Assembly: GCA_016190665.1 (NCBI GenBank)
Contig: JACPQD010000093.1
Span: forward strand, 1 to 64,000
Length of the DNA: 64,000 nucleotides
Source of the DNA: Chloroflexota bacterium
GTDB lineage: Bacteria > Chloroflexota > Dehalococcoidia > JACPQD01
Direction: 5' to 3'
The first letter of the stretch is position 1, and each line of letters starts with the position of its first letter. This document shows positions 6,381-15,888 of this stretch, in pieces. The notes under the pieces are model-generated. The model had not been told where the DNA came from, did not search any database, and was given only the letters and a program-made list of their open reading frames with translations. The translations under genes and the position numbers were made by a program.

Positions 6381-7895
6381 ATGTTAGTTCCAAGAGGCAT
6401 CAAATGGGACAAATCGGCGGACGTGGTGGTCATCGGCTTCGGACTGGCGGGGGCGGCCGCCGCCATCACTGCCCGGGACAAGGGCGCCAGTGTAATCCTG
6501 TTAGAGAAGCAGAAGGCGGACGGGATCTGCTCGTGCAGCAGCATCTCCGGCGGCCTGTATCTTTGCCCCACGGACGCGGACGATGCCGCCAAGTACATGA
6601 ACGCCCTTTGCCGCGTCAAGCGAGGCCTGAGCTGGACGGACCGGGACATCATAGATGTCTGGGCCCGCTACACCGCCCAGAACCAAGACTGGGTCGCCGG
6701 CCTGGGCGGCAACGCCAAATTCTTCGCCAAGGCGGCGGAGTATCCGGAGCTTCCCGGCTCCGACAGTATCGGACTGTGGTCATATCAGGGCAACGGCCTG
6801 CGCATGATGGACTTCATGTACGGTCTCGCTGAGTCGAAGAGGATTGAGGTGCTGTGGCAGACGCCAGGCCACCTCCTCTACACCAACCGCGATGGCGCCG
6901 TAATCGGCGTCCGGGCCACGGACATCAGCGGCGGGCGTCCCGTCCGCGTCAATATCAAGGCCTCCAAAGCCGTAGTCATAACGACGGGAGGCTTTGAAGA
7001 GAGCGAGGAGATGAAGCTCCAATACCTCAGAATGTACCCTGTGTACTTCGCTGGCGGCCAGTCCAACACGGGCGACGGCATCAAGATGGCCCTGGACGTA
7101 GGGGCGGACCTCTGGCATATGAACTGTTGCTCGGCGCGCCTGATGGCCAAGTTCCCCGATTTCCCTGTCGGCTTCCTGGTCGATTTCGGGGGCGGCGGCT
7201 GGAGCCGGCGGCAGATTCTTGGCTCCACCGAGGAAGAGAAATGCGGCTTCATCATCGTCGACAAATACGGGCGTCGCTACACCAGCGAGAACATCAAGCT
7301 CCACGCCGCCTTCTATGAACTGACGGACTACGATACACACAGACGCGAATACCCTAAGGTCCCCAGCTACTACATATGCGACCAGCGGCGTATGGAGCTG
7401 GGGGGGTCCCTGGGGCAGCGTTCCAGCGGGCCTTCCGGCCCCCACCAGCTCTACAAATGGAGCCTGGACAACAAAGCGGAAATCGAAAAGGGCTGGATTA
7501 TCACCGCTGACTCCCTTGAAGAATTGGCAGGCAAGATCGGCGTGCCCGTCACGAACCTGAGAAGAACGGTCGAGAAGTGGAACAACTATTGCGCCAAAGG
7601 GAAGGACCCGGAGTTCGGCAGGAAGCCGCTGGACCTTGTCCCCCTGGACGAGCCTCCCTTCTACTCGATAAGACTTTATCCGGGCGGGCCCAACACCCAG
7701 GGCGGCCCACGGCGCAACAGTAAGGCCCAGATTCTGAATCCCTTCGGCAAGGTTATTCCCGGCCTTTACGGCGCCGGGGAGTGCGGGTCCATATATGGCA
7801 TGCTCTACCCGATCGCCGGCGGCAATCTGGCCGAATGCATCGCCTTCGGGCGCATCGCTGGAGAGAACGCCGTTCAGGAGAACGCCAGGCAGTAG
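6381..7895 (+). CDS. FAD-dependent oxidoreductase, fumarate-reductase/ketosteroid-dehydrogenase type
   Basis: 504-residue soluble flavoprotein. The N-terminal FAD dinucleotide motif VVVIGFGLAGAAAA lies near residues 12-25, followed by LLEK, and the C-terminal FAD closure has GLYGAGECGS and GGNLAECIAFGRIAGE. This arrangement is that of FAD_binding_2 proteins (fumarate reductase, 3-ketosteroid dehydrogenase, urocanate reductase). The substrate domain is not diagnostic, so the substrate is unknown. No signal peptide or heme motif. ATG 6381 has AGGAGGAGAGG at 6368-6378. It is transcribed alone from the 6174-6202 promoter, with a leader frame in between. Confidence 0.85.
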   Translation: MLVPRGIKWDKSADVVVIGFGLAGAAAAITARDKGASVILLEKQKADGICSCSSISGGLYLCPTDADDAAKYMNALCRVKRGLSWTDRDIIDVWARYTAQNQDWVAGLGGNAKFFAKAAEYPELPGSDSIGLWSYQGNGLRMMDFMYGLAESKRIEVLWQTPGHLLYTNRDGAVIGVRATDISGGRPVRVNIKASKAVVITTGGFEESEEMKLQYLRMYPVYFAGGQSNTGDGIKMALDVGADLWHMNCCSARLMAKFPDFPVGFLVDFGGGGWSRRQILGSTEEEKCGFIIVDKYGRRYTSENIKLHAAFYELTDYDTHRREYPKVPSYYICDQRRMELGGSLGQRSSGPSGPHQLYKWSLDNKAEIEKGWIITADSLEELAGKIGVPVTNLRRTVEKWNNYCAKGKDPEFGRKPLDLVPLDEPPFYSIRLYPGGPNTQGGPRRNSKAQILNPFGKVIPGLYGAGECGSIYGMLYPIAGGNLAECIAFGRIAGENAVQENARQ

Positions 7896-8041
7896 CCAGG
7901 CATGGCGGGGCACGACGGCCAGGGGGTTCCCAAACAGGTTCCCGGGCAATCTCAGGGCATTTATGCCTGTCCTGCAGATACGTATTTCTGGACGATTTCG
8001 CGGCGGGCTCGACCGCCCACGTACCCCAAGCTGGAGATTTT

Positions 8042-8050
8042 TGGTATAAT
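8042..8050 (+). promoter_or_regulatory. Extended -10 promoter TGGTATAAT for ftsH
   Basis: A perfect TGnTATAAT lies 58 bases before the ftsH start. No TTGACA-like -35 is seen. The identical nonamer precedes mreB at 37522-37530. Confidence 0.6.
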
Positions 8051-8107
8051 AGAAAAAGTTACCGGGGCTATGCCAGCCTCGACGAACGTCCCGGAGGCAA
8101 CGCCGTA

Positions 8108-9952
8108 ATGGACCCGAGAGGGCTTAAGAATGGTTTCATATACTTACTGATACTGGTCGCCGTAGTAGCTATCTTCTTCGCGCTTTTCCCGCCTACGGAG
8201 AGCGGCAAAGATGTACCCATAAGCACCGTAGTCGAAATGGCGCGGAAGGAGCAACTGGACCAGATCGAAATCCAGGGCGACTCGGTGATCGCCATAACCA
8301 AGAACAACGAGAAGCTTAAGTCGCGCAAGGAGCCCAACTCCAGCGTCCTGGAGACCTTACAGAGGGCCAGCATAAAGACCGGCGACGGTGGCGTGAAGGT
8401 CACAGTCAAAGATGCCAGCCACTTCGGCAACTTGGTCGGCCTGCTGATAAACTTCCTCCCCCTCATCTTCTTCGGGGCGGTGCTCCTCTTCATGATGCGC
8501 CAGGCCCAGGGCAGCAATAGCCAGGCGATGAGCTTCGGCAAGAGTCGCGCTCGCATGTTCAGCAGCAACAAACCTACCATCACTTTCGGAGACGTCGCCG
8601 GCGTAGACGAAGCCAAGACGGAACTCCAGGAGGTGGTAGAATTCCTGAAGTACCCGGAGAAGTTCGCCGCCCTTGGAGCAAGGATTCCCCGCGGCGTCCT
8701 CCTCGTAGGCCCTCCGGGCACAGGGAAAACTCTCCTCAGCCGCGCGGTGGCCGGTGAAGCCGGGGTCCCCTTCTTCTCCATCAGCGGTAGCGAGTTCGTC
8801 GAGATGTTCGTGGGCGTAGGCGCTTCGCGCGTCAGGGACCTCTTCGACCAGGCGAAGCGCAACGCGCCTTGCATTGTCTTCGTCGACGAGATCGATGCTG
8901 TCGGCCGGCAGCGGGGGGCTGGACTGGGCGGCAGCCATGATGAACGTGAGCAAACCCTCAACCAGATACTGGTTGAAATGGATGGGTTCGATACCAACAC
9001 CAATGTCATCGTCCTTTCCGCCACTAACCGCCCGGACATTCTGGACCCGGCTCTACTGCGGCCCGGCCGGTTCGATCGCCAGGTAGTGCTCGATAAGCCG
9101 GACATCAATGGTCGAAGGTCCATCCTCGAAGTGCACTCGAAGGGCAAGCCTTTCGACGAGACGGTCAATCTGGAAACGCTAGCCAAGCAGACGCCTGGAT
9201 TCAGCGGGGCCGACCTCGCCAACCTGGTCAACGAGGCGGCCATCCTTGCCGCCCGGCGCAACAAGAAGCTTGTCGGCATGCTGGAGCTTGAGGAGGCCAT
9301 CGACCGGGTCATCGCCGGGCCGGAGAGAAAGAGCCGCATCATCAGCGTGCGTGAGAAGGAAATCACTGCCTATCACGAGGCGGGGCACGCGCTGGTGGCT
9401 CGCATGTTGCCTCACGCGGATCCGGTGCACAAGATATCCATCGTCGCCCGAGGCATGATGGGCGGCTACACCCGGCTGCTGCCCACGGAGGACCGCTACC
9501 TCTGGACCCGGCGTCAGTTCAACGACATGTTGGCCTGGGCGCTGGGCGGCCATCTCGCGGAGGAGTTGGTCTTCGACGAGATAACGACGGGAAGTGAAAA
9601 CGATATCGAGCAGGCTACGAAGATCGCCCGCAAGATGGTCACCGAATACGGCATGAGCGAACGCTTGGGGCCGAGGACTTTTGGCCGCAAAGAGGAGTTG
9701 ATTTTCCTGGGGCGCGAGATAGCGGAGCAAAAGAACTACAGCGAGAAGATGGCCGAGCTGATAGACGATGAGATTCGCACCATCATCGAGCACGCCTATG
9801 GCGTCGCCAGGGATATCCTCTCGAAGAACCGGGAGAAGCTGAAGCAGATCGCCGATCGTCTTATCCAGGAAGAGACCCTCGAAGGAGACGAGTTGGAAGC
9901 CCTCTTCAACGCTCCCACACCGACGCCCGCGGCAGCGGCAGCTTCGGACTAG
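8108..9952 (+). CDS. ftsH: ATP-dependent zinc metalloprotease FtsH
   Basis: 614-residue membrane AAA+ protease that degrades unstable membrane and cytosolic proteins. Membrane segments lie at about 9-28 and 113-137, enclosing a short extracytoplasmic domain. Then come Walker A GPPGTGKT at 201-208, Walker B IVFVDEID, the second region of homology ([20 protein letters not shown] region), and the zinc site HEAGH at 423-427. The C-terminus ends in a low-complexity [10 protein letters not shown] tail. ATG 8108 is chosen for its GGAGG at 8093-8097 and because TM1 starts right after it. The frame extends upstream, but that part overlaps the end of the flavoprotein gene and lies before the promoter at 8042-8050. 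Confidence 0.97.
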   Translation: MDPRGLKNGFIYLLILVAVVAIFFALFPPTESGKDVPISTVVEMARKEQLDQIEIQGDSVIAITKNNEKLKSRKEPNSSVLETLQRASIKTGDGGVKVTVKDASHFGNLVGLLINFLPLIFFGAVLLFMMRQAQGSNSQAMSFGKSRARMFSSNKPTITFGDVAGVDEAKTELQEVVEFLKYPEKFAALGARIPRGVLLVGPPGTGKTLLSRAVAGEAGVPFFSISGSEFVEMFVGVGASRVRDLFDQAKRNAPCIVFVDEIDAVGRQRGAGLGGSHDEREQTLNQILVEMDGFDTNTNVIVLSATNRPDILDPALLRPGRFDRQVVLDKPDINGRRSILEVHSKGKPFDETVNLETLAKQTPGFSGADLANLVNEAAILAARRNKKLVGMLELEEAIDRVIAGPERKSRIISVREKEITAYHEAGHALVARMLPHADPVHKISIVARGMMGGYTRLLPTEDRYLWTRRQFNDMLAWALGGHLAEELVFDEITTGSENDIEQATKIARKMVTEYGMSERLGPRTFGRKEELIFLGREIAEQKNYSEKMAELIDDEIRTIIEHAYGVARDILSKNREKLKQIADRLIQEETLEGDELEALFNAPTPTPAAAAASD

Positions 9953-10104
9953 ACGGAAAGCCCCACCGTTTCCCCATCCCCCAACCCTCTGGCGAGGTCA
10001 AGGCCGGAGCAACGCTTGGCGGTGCGCGCTGTCTTGTCACGCCATATCGTCCAGCCTGTCGCCTCAAGATGCTGGCGCCGCCAAACATCCCGCTCCTGCG
10101 AGCC

Positions 10105-10134
10105 TTTACAAGTTCTGGCAGCCTCTAATATAAT
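10105..10134 (+). promoter_or_regulatory. Promoter TTTACA-18-TATAAT
   Basis: The -35 box TTTACA (10105-10110) and perfect -10 TATAAT (10129-10134) are separated by 18 bases, upstream of def. Confidence 0.5.
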
Positions 10135-10255
10135 CCTCTTTAACGCCTTTGAGCCAGGGAGCCATGTCGAGATACCCTCCGGATTATGGACCTCCCTGAA
10201 TACAAGCCCGTGCCCGAGCTCTCGTCAGGACTCACCTCAATCGGCTCGCAATATA

Positions 10256-10264
10256 TGGTACAAT
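10256..10264 (+). promoter_or_regulatory. Extended -10 element TGGTACAAT
   Basis: A TGnTACAAT element close to the def start, similar to the TGGTATAAT of ftsH and mreB. No clear -35. Confidence 0.45.
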
Positions 10265-10303
10265 GTTTGTAGCACTTAGAGGCAGGCTCTGCGGAGGCTC
10301 TTC

Positions 10304-10834
10304 TTGACTGTCTTACCTATATCGCTTTTCGGCAATCCGATATTGCGGCAACGAGCGAGGCGGGTGACCCGTATCGATGGCTCGGTCCAGAAGCTCATCG
10401 CTGACATGGTCGAAACCATGCGTGACGCCTCTGGCACCGGCCTGGCCGCCCCGCAGGTTGGCGTACCACTGCAGGTGCTTGTCATCGAACCTCCGGAAGA
10501 CGATGTCCTCGTGCTCATCAACCCCCAAATCGTCAGGAAGAAGGGCCAGAGAGTCGTCCAGGAGGGATGTCTCAGTCTGCCCGGCTATCGCGGAGACATA
10601 ACAAGGTCCGAGACCGTCACGGCCAAAGGCCGCGACCGCCATGGAAAGGAGATACGAGTCAGGGGTGAAGGTATCCTCGCTCAGGCGCTGGAGCATGAGC
10701 TGGACCATCTCCGCGGCGTCCTTTTCACGGACTACCTGGAAAGCATGGACAAGCTGTACAAAATAAGGCCCGAAGAGGCGGAAAACGACGAAAGCGAAGA
10801 CCAGCCTGAGGCAGCCGAAAGCAGGGCGAGCTGA
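10304..10834 (+). CDS. def: Peptide deformylase
   Basis: 176-residue peptide deformylase, which removes the N-formyl group from nascent proteins in the cytoplasm. All three family motifs are present: [10 protein letters not shown] near residue 47, EGCLSLPGY with the metal-binding Cys near 88, and HELDH near 131 with the two His ligands and catalytic Glu. The acidic C-terminal tail ([17 protein letters not shown]) is extra. TTG 10304 is used as start because GCGGAGG at 10291-10297 is well spaced and the next in-frame ATG would remove the conserved N-terminus. Transcription starts probably near 10271. Confidence 0.95.
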   Translation: MTVLPISLFGNPILRQRARRVTRIDGSVQKLIADMVETMRDASGTGLAAPQVGVPLQVLVIEPPEDDVLVLINPQIVRKKGQRVVQEGCLSLPGYRGDITRSETVTAKGRDRHGKEIRVRGEGILAQALEHELDHLRGVLFTDYLESMDKLYKIRPEEAENDESEDQPEAAESRAS

Positions 10835-10898
10835 CGCTCCCCCCACCGGGAGGAGCAGGGCCCCGAAGGCTTCTACCGAGACAAGTGTCCTCCTCCAA

Positions 10899-12365
10899 GT
10901 GGGGGATTTTTTCTCCAGGCGCCGCGTGCCCGCTTTCGTGGTGGGCGGGGCGATCCGCGATCGCTTGCTGGGCAGGGAGAGCGGCGATATTGACATTGTC
11001 GTCGGCGGCCCGGGCCTCGAGCTGGCCAGGGGAGTCGCGGCGCTCGTCGGCGGCTACTACGTGCCCATGGACGAAGTGAACGGAGTCGCCCGCGTGGTGC
11101 TGCCGCAAACAACGCCAGAGTTGCACCTCGACATCTCGACTATGCGAGGTGGCATCGAAGAGGACCTGGCCGGACGAGACTTTACCGTCGATGCCATGGC
11201 CGTAGACCTGGTGAAGGGGACCTTCGCCTCAAGGAACATCATTGATCCTTACGGTGGCCAGCGCGACCTCGTGTCAAGGTCTGTCAGAGCGTTGAGTGAG
11301 GTCAATCTGCAGAGCGATCCGCTGCGCCTCTTGCGGGCGGTCCGTCTCGGCGCTGAGCTTGGTTTTGAGATCGAACCAGATACGGCTATCCTTGTCCGGC
11401 GCAACGCGCACTTGGCGGCCACTGTGTCCGCGGAGCGGGTCCGGGACGAGATCTACCGCACAATCGCCGCCCCGGACGCCTTCCGCTGGCTTTCCTGCCT
11501 GGATGAATTGGGCTTGCTCACTACCATTATCCCCGAGATGGAGGCAGGCCGAGGCGAAGCACAGCCCACAGAGCATTATTGGGACGTTTTCCGCCACAGT
11601 CTGGAGACGGTGGCCGCCCTCGAGTTTCTTATCGGCGGGAGGCCGCCGCAGAACACTTCACATCTGACGCCCAAACTTCTGGCGGCCATGCCGCGGACAT
11701 CCTCGCTTGAGGGTCACTTCAGTCAGGAGATGTCTAGCGGACGACAGCGTGGTGGGTTGTTGAGGCTTGTCGGACTGCTACATGACGTCGCCAAGCCAAA
11801 GTGTAAGACGATCGAACAGAATGGCAGGATTCGCTTTCTGGGACACGCCCATGAGGGAGCACGTATGGCAGTGGACATCATGGAACGGCTCCGTTTCAGC
11901 GCTAGAGAGGTAGAGACAGCGTCTACCGCCATTGAGAATCACCTCAGGCCGGGGACCTGGGGAGAAGAGTTGCCCACGGACCGCGCGGTGTACCGTTTTT
12001 TCCGTGACACGGGAGATGCGGGCATCGACGTCATCTTCCTTAACCTGGCGGACCATCTGGCAAGTCGTGGGCCGGCGCTGACCCTGCCCGAATGGCAGCG
12101 CCATGCGCAGGCTGCCAGCTACGTCCTCACGAAGTACTTCCAGGAGAAGGCAGTGGTGGCGCCCCCCAAGCTTCTGGACGGGCATCTTGTTATGGAGCGA
12201 CTCCGACTCTCGCCGGGGCCCCTCATCGGAGAGATTCTCGAAGCGGTCCGAGAGGCCCAGGCAGCCGGCGAGGTAGGCACTCGTGAAGAAGCACTGGCCC
12301 TGGCTGCGAGGCTCTCGGCTCGGGGCGTGGCCGCCGCAGAAGTGGCGTCTTCCCGTACCGCATGA
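10899..12365 (+). CDS. CCA-adding / poly(A) polymerase family nucleotidyltransferase with HD domain
   Basis: 488-residue class II tRNA nucleotidyltransferase-type protein. The N-terminal polymerase head has FVVGGAIRDRLLG and the catalytic DIDIVV carboxylates, then RDFTVDAMA and the RLLRAVRLGAELGF neck motif. A C-terminal HD phosphohydrolase domain begins near GLLHDVAKP. Enzymes of this layout add or repair the tRNA 3'-CCA end or act as A-adding enzymes; the split cannot be made by eye. GTG 10899 is the first start codon in the frame, though no convincing ribosome site precedes it. It follows def closely (64 bases) and precedes secD by 33 bases, so the four genes def to secF may be one operon. 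Confidence 0.85.
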   Translation: MGDFFSRRRVPAFVVGGAIRDRLLGRESGDIDIVVGGPGLELARGVAALVGGYYVPMDEVNGVARVVLPQTTPELHLDISTMRGGIEEDLAGRDFTVDAMAVDLVKGTFASRNIIDPYGGQRDLVSRSVRALSEVNLQSDPLRLLRAVRLGAELGFEIEPDTAILVRRNAHLAATVSAERVRDEIYRTIAAPDAFRWLSCLDELGLLTTIIPEMEAGRGEAQPTEHYWDVFRHSLETVAALEFLIGGRPPQNTSHLTPKLLAAMPRTSSLEGHFSQEMSSGRQRGGLLRLVGLLHDVAKPKCKTIEQNGRIRFLGHAHEGARMAVDIMERLRFSAREVETASTAIENHLRPGTWGEELPTDRAVYRFFRDTGDAGIDVIFLNLADHLASRGPALTLPEWQRHAQAASYVLTKYFQEKAVVAPPKLLDGHLVMERLRLSPGPLIGEILEAVREAQAAGEVGTREEALALAARLSARGVAAAEVASSRTA

Positions 12366-12398
12366 CCTATATCAACGTAGAAGTGAGGAGAACTGTTC

Positions 12399-13796
12399 GT
12401 GTATAGGCACAACGGCCGCATCCTGATTGGACTCATACTCATTGCGCTCCTGGCACTGTTGGTTGCCTGGCCACAGAAACCAAGCAACTATCTCCCGGGG
12501 ATCCTTCCCTGGCCGGAAAGGGGCTGGATAGAATTCACCCTGGGCGACTCGCGCTTCGTCAGGCAGGGGATGCGGCTCGGCCTTGACCTCCAGGGCGGTA
12601 CTCACCTGGTCTACGAGGCCGACCTCTCCAAGACAGACGCCAGGGAGAGGGACAATTCCATGAGGGGCGTCGTCAATATTATCGAGCGGCGCGTTAACGC
12701 TTATGGCGTGGCGGAACCTGTAATTCAGAGGCAAGGAACCAACCGTGTCTCCATTCAGCTTCCTGGCGTCAGAAACATTCAAGAGGCCATCAAGCTCATC
12801 GGAGCGACCGCCCAACTCGACTTTCGCGAGCCAGAGTTGGATGCTACGGGAAATGTGGTCTACGACGCCGGCAAGATAAAGTGGAAGGGAGTGGCCAAAG
12901 GCATCGGCTCAGACGGCCAGGAGAAAGAGCTCACCGGGCTGTTCTTCAAACCCAATGCACAGGTGGTGATCGATCCTCAGACCTCCAAGCCAGAGGTAGC
13001 CTTCGAGTTCGACTCGGAAGGAGCGAAGCTCTTCGAACAGATCACCGGGCGCTTGGTGCAGAAACCTCTCGGCATCTTCCTGGACGACCAGGTTATATCC
13101 GCCCCAACCGTGCAAAGCGTGATCCGCGAGCGAGGGCGCATCACCGGCCTGAGTATCGAAGAGGCCCGGCCCCTCGCCATTCAGTTGAACGCTGGCGCCC
13201 TACCGGTGCCCATCCACGTGGTCCAGCAGGAGGATGTGGATGCCACCCTGGGCGCGGACTCTATCAAGAAGAGCATCCTCGCCGGAGAGATTGGCCTGGC
13301 CTTGGTAGGGCTATTCATGATCCTTTACTACCGGGGGCCCGGCGTGTTGGCCACCTTTGCTCTCCTTATTTACGCGATAATCGTGCTGGCCATCTTCAAA
13401 CTGATTCCGGTCACGTTGACGCTGGGGGGCATCGCCGCCTTCATACTGTCGGTGGGCATGGCAGTGGACGCCAATATCCTGATTTTCGAGCGCATGAAAG
13501 AGGAGTCATGGGCCGGCAAGACGCTGGGCGCTGCCATCGAGGCGGGCTTCGATCGAGCTTGGAGCTCCATACGTGACAGCAACGTCTCCACCTTCATCAC
13601 CTGCGCCATCCTGTATTGGTTCGGGAGCAACTTCGGGGCCAGCCTGGTGATGGGCTTCGCTCTCACCCTCTTCATTGGCGTGGCGGTCAGCATGTTCAGC
13701 GCCATTTTTGTCACCCGGACCTTACTGCGTGCTGTGGTGGGCACTGGACTGGCCAAGAATACAGTACTTTTCAAATCACGACTGGAGAAGAAGTAA
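12399..13796 (+). CDS. secD: Protein translocase subunit SecD
   Basis: 465-residue membrane subunit of the SecDF complex, which uses the proton gradient to complete Sec-dependent export. TM1 spans about residues 8-23, followed by the GLDLQGGTHLVYE motif and a large extracytoplasmic domain (P1). The C-terminal half holds the cluster of five membrane segments, including the VGMAVDANILIFERMKEE motif. GTG 12399 has GAGGAGA upstream. The stop codon TAA is directly followed by the ATG of secF, so the pair is translationally coupled. Confidence 0.95.
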   Translation: MYRHNGRILIGLILIALLALLVAWPQKPSNYLPGILPWPERGWIEFTLGDSRFVRQGMRLGLDLQGGTHLVYEADLSKTDARERDNSMRGVVNIIERRVNAYGVAEPVIQRQGTNRVSIQLPGVRNIQEAIKLIGATAQLDFREPELDATGNVVYDAGKIKWKGVAKGIGSDGQEKELTGLFFKPNAQVVIDPQTSKPEVAFEFDSEGAKLFEQITGRLVQKPLGIFLDDQVISAPTVQSVIRERGRITGLSIEEARPLAIQLNAGALPVPIHVVQQEDVDATLGADSIKKSILAGEIGLALVGLFMILYYRGPGVLATFALLIYAIIVLAIFKLIPVTLTLGGIAAFILSVGMAVDANILIFERMKEESWAGKTLGAAIEAGFDRAWSSIRDSNVSTFITCAILYWFGSNFGASLVMGFALTLFIGVAVSMFSAIFVTRTLLRAVVGTGLAKNTVLFKSRLEKK

Positions 13797-14726
13797 ATGC
13801 TGGATCTGGTTGGAAGAAGATACTGGTTTTTCCTGCTCTCCGCTCTATTCATCGTGCCCGGTTTGATCTCGCTTGCCATACCGCCTGGTCTTAAGGCGGG
13901 CATTGACTTCTCCAGCGGCTCAACGATGACGATCGCCTTCGAGGCCCAAGTCACCCAGGCCGATCTGCGCAGCGAATTCGCCGATCTCGGTCACGGTGAT
14001 ACCGTGATTCAGCGCACCGGCGAGGGCAACTATCTCGTCCGCACGAGAGACCTGAGCCCTGACGCCAAAGGGAGGGTGGAGGACGGCCTGCGGGCCAAAT
14101 TCGGCGCCTTTACGGTGCTGGATTTCTACTCCGTATCGCCTGTTGTGGCCACCGAAATAGTCCAGAACTCTGCCCTGGCCGTGGTCGTTGCCTCCTTTGG
14201 CATCCTCATGTATCTCTGGTGGGCCTTTCGCCAGGTACCCAATCCCTTCAGGTACGGGGTTTGCGCCGTGGTCGCCCTTATCCATGACGTGCTCGTGGTC
14301 CTGGGGGCTTTCTCCATCATGGGAAAGCTCTTCGAAGTGGAAATAGATGCCATGTTCATCACCGGTCTCTTGACCGTTATTGGCTTCAGCGTCCACGACA
14401 CCATTGTCGTCTTCGACCGCACCAGGGAAAACCTCAAGAAGGGCATAAGTCGCGAATTCGACACTACGGTCAATGCCAGCTTGTTGGAAACGATGAGCCG
14501 TTCCGTCAACACTTCGCTGACTGTTGTCATTACCCTGGCGGCGCTTCTTCTATTTGGTGGAGTGACTATTCGGAACTTCCTTCTTGTCTTGCTGATCGGC
14601 ATTATCAGTGGCACTTACAGCTCCATTTTCAACGCCAGCCAGTTGCTCGTGGCTTGGGAGAAGGGGGACTTCGGACGCTTTTTCCGCAGATTGCAGCCGC
14701 GTCAGGCCGAGGCGAAGAGAGCTTAG
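13797..14726 (+). CDS. secF: Protein translocase subunit SecF
   Basis: 309-residue partner of SecD in the Sec translocon. TM1 (about 8-26) is followed by GIDFSSGSTM, a small periplasmic domain, and five further membrane segments. The conserved VIGFSVHDTIVVFDRTREN motif and the MSRSVNTSLT segment of SecF are intact. ATG 13797 abuts the secD stop. The protein ends with the short basic tail RQAEAKRA. Confidence 0.96.
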   Translation: MLDLVGRRYWFFLLSALFIVPGLISLAIPPGLKAGIDFSSGSTMTIAFEAQVTQADLRSEFADLGHGDTVIQRTGEGNYLVRTRDLSPDAKGRVEDGLRAKFGAFTVLDFYSVSPVVATEIVQNSALAVVVASFGILMYLWWAFRQVPNPFRYGVCAVVALIHDVLVVLGAFSIMGKLFEVEIDAMFITGLLTVIGFSVHDTIVVFDRTRENLKKGISREFDTTVNASLLETMSRSVNTSLTVVITLAALLLFGGVTIRNFLLVLLIGIISGTYSSIFNASQLLVAWEKGDFGRFFRRLQPRQAEAKRA

Positions 14727-14744
14727 ACTCCTAGTTCTAAGGCA

Positions 14745-14865
14745 TCTGACCTCACCGGGCCGCTTGCAGGCAGCGGGCTTTGGAGCCCGTGGGACTTGGC
14801 AGTCCCGATTTCGTCGGGACGGTTGAGAATCGAGTCTCACGGGTTTTCGTATCTATCGAGGTCCG
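14745..14865 (+). other. Structured leader upstream of cation efflux gene
   Basis: The gap before the CDF gene contains three adjacent stems: CGGGC/GCCCG near 14773-14790, GGGACT/AGTCCC near 14791-14806, and GTCCCGA/TCGGGAC near 14803-14821. The latter two share bases and are mutually exclusive. A downstream TGAGA/TCTCA stem lies near 14824-14839. Alternative pairing directly before a metal exporter suggests a metal-responsive leader. I could not match it with confidence to a known riboswitch. Confidence 0.35.
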
Positions 14866-14870
14866 CTACG

Positions 14871-15815
14871 ATGAAGTTGTTCAATACTAGAACCAGCGCC
14901 GCCGGGCTCTCCATCCTATCCAACACGCTGCTGATCGCGCTGAAGGTCGCGGTGGGATTAATGACGGGCAGCGTCAGCGTCCTCTCGGAGGCTATCCACA
15001 GCAGCCTGGACCTGGCTGCGGCTCTCATCGCTTTCCTCAGCCTGCGCATGGCCAGCCGGCCGGCGGACGCGGGCCACCCCTACGGCCACGGCAAAATTGA
15101 GAACGTCAGCGGCACGGCGGAGGCCAGTCTGATTATCCTGGCCGCAGGGCTGATCATCTATGAGGCCGGCAGCCGCATAATCGAAGGGTTCCACGTCGAG
15201 CAGGTAGACCTGGGACTGGCGGTCATGCTCATATCGGTGCTCGTCAATAGCGGCGTATCGCGCCGTCTATTCGCCGTGGCCCGACGTACCGACTCTATCG
15301 CTCTGGAAGCCGATGCTCAGCACCTGGCCACCGACGTCTACACCTCCATAGGCGTCTTTGCCGGTCTGCTGGCAGTGAGGGTTTCCGGATGGGAGATCCT
15401 GGACCCGCTCGTGGCCATCGGCGTAGCGTTGGTGATCCTCAAGGCGGGCTACAAGGTCTTGACCAAGTCCTTCCTGGACCTGGTGGACGTCCGCCTGCCT
15501 GAATCAGAGGAGGCGGTGGTGAAGCGGAGCATCGAGGAGCATTACGGCGAGGTTATCGGCTTCCATCGCCTGCGCAGCCGCCGGGCCGGCAGGGAGAGGC
15601 AGATCGACCTGCATCTGGTCATGGCTAAGGACATAACTCTGGAAGAGGCGCACCGCATGAGCGACCATCTGGAGCGTGACATCCGGGGCAAACTCCCCTA
15701 CTGCAGCGTCACCATACACATCGAGCCGTGCAGGACAACGCCGACAAACTGCGCCACCTCATGCCCGCTCACCAGGAAACCACCGTGCCACCCGGGACAG
15801 TTAAATGATGAATGA
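14871..15815 (+). CDS. Cation diffusion facilitator (metal efflux) protein
   Basis: 314-residue CDF transporter. The six-helix membrane domain occupies about residues 10-205, with metal-site motifs in TM2 (HSSLD, HxxxD) and TM5 (HLATD, HxxxD), a pattern usually linked to Zn2+ export in antiport with protons. The GHPYGHGKIE motif is present. The cytoplasmic C-terminal domain ends in an unusual Cys-rich tail (about the last 25 residues, with four Cys). The stop codon falls within an ATGATGAATGATGA repeat, so the tail may be partly repeat-derived. ATG 14871 has CGAGGT upstream. Confidence 0.9.
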   Translation: MKLFNTRTSAAGLSILSNTLLIALKVAVGLMTGSVSVLSEAIHSSLDLAAALIAFLSLRMASRPADAGHPYGHGKIENVSGTAEASLIILAAGLIIYEAGSRIIEGFHVEQVDLGLAVMLISVLVNSGVSRRLFAVARRTDSIALEADAQHLATDVYTSIGVFAGLLAVRVSGWEILDPLVAIGVALVILKAGYKVLTKSFLDLVDVRLPESEEAVVKRSIEEHYGEVIGFHRLRSRRAGRERQIDLHLVMAKDITLEEAHRMSDHLERDIRGKLPYCSVTIHIEPCRTTPTNCATSCPLTRKPPCHPGQLNDE

Positions 15816-15888
15816 TGAATGCGGGATAAGAGTCCATATCTCATTCATCACTCATCACTCATCACTCATCATTTATCATTCCGCATTT
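15805..15888. repeat. Inverted 'tcatcattcatcatt' repeat
   Basis: ATGATGAATGATGAATGCGG on the left faces repeats of CATCACTCATCACTCATC ending in ATTCCGCAT on the right. It lies between the convergent CDF and pabC genes and encodes the last residues of both, so it may serve as a bidirectional terminator. Sister copies lie at 23038-23060, 26086-26113 and 43991-44020. Confidence 0.65.

Larger units (their letters stand above)
9953..10303 (+). other. Spacer with two promoters for def
   Basis: No gene seen in this 351-base gap. It holds TTTACA-18-TATAAT at 10105-10134 and an extended -10 TGGTACAAT at 10256-10264. The second is 40 bases from the def start. The rest is unremarkable. Confidence 0.5.

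Noticed and set aside
7781-8107. Longer ftsH reading frame
   Set aside because: It overlaps the flavoprotein gene and lies mostly upstream of the promoter at 8042-8050. ATG 8108 has a proper ribosome site and TM1 begins there.
14750-14845. Possible tRNA-Sec (selC) gene upstream of the CDF gene
   Set aside because: A TGAGA/TCTCA arm and several stems suggested it, but there is no acceptor pairing, no UCA anticodon in a 7-base loop, and no proper T-loop.
15805-15888. CRISPR-like array from repeated TCATCAC units
   Set aside because: The units are 7-8 bases, degenerate and contiguous, with no unique spacers and no cas genes in the window.
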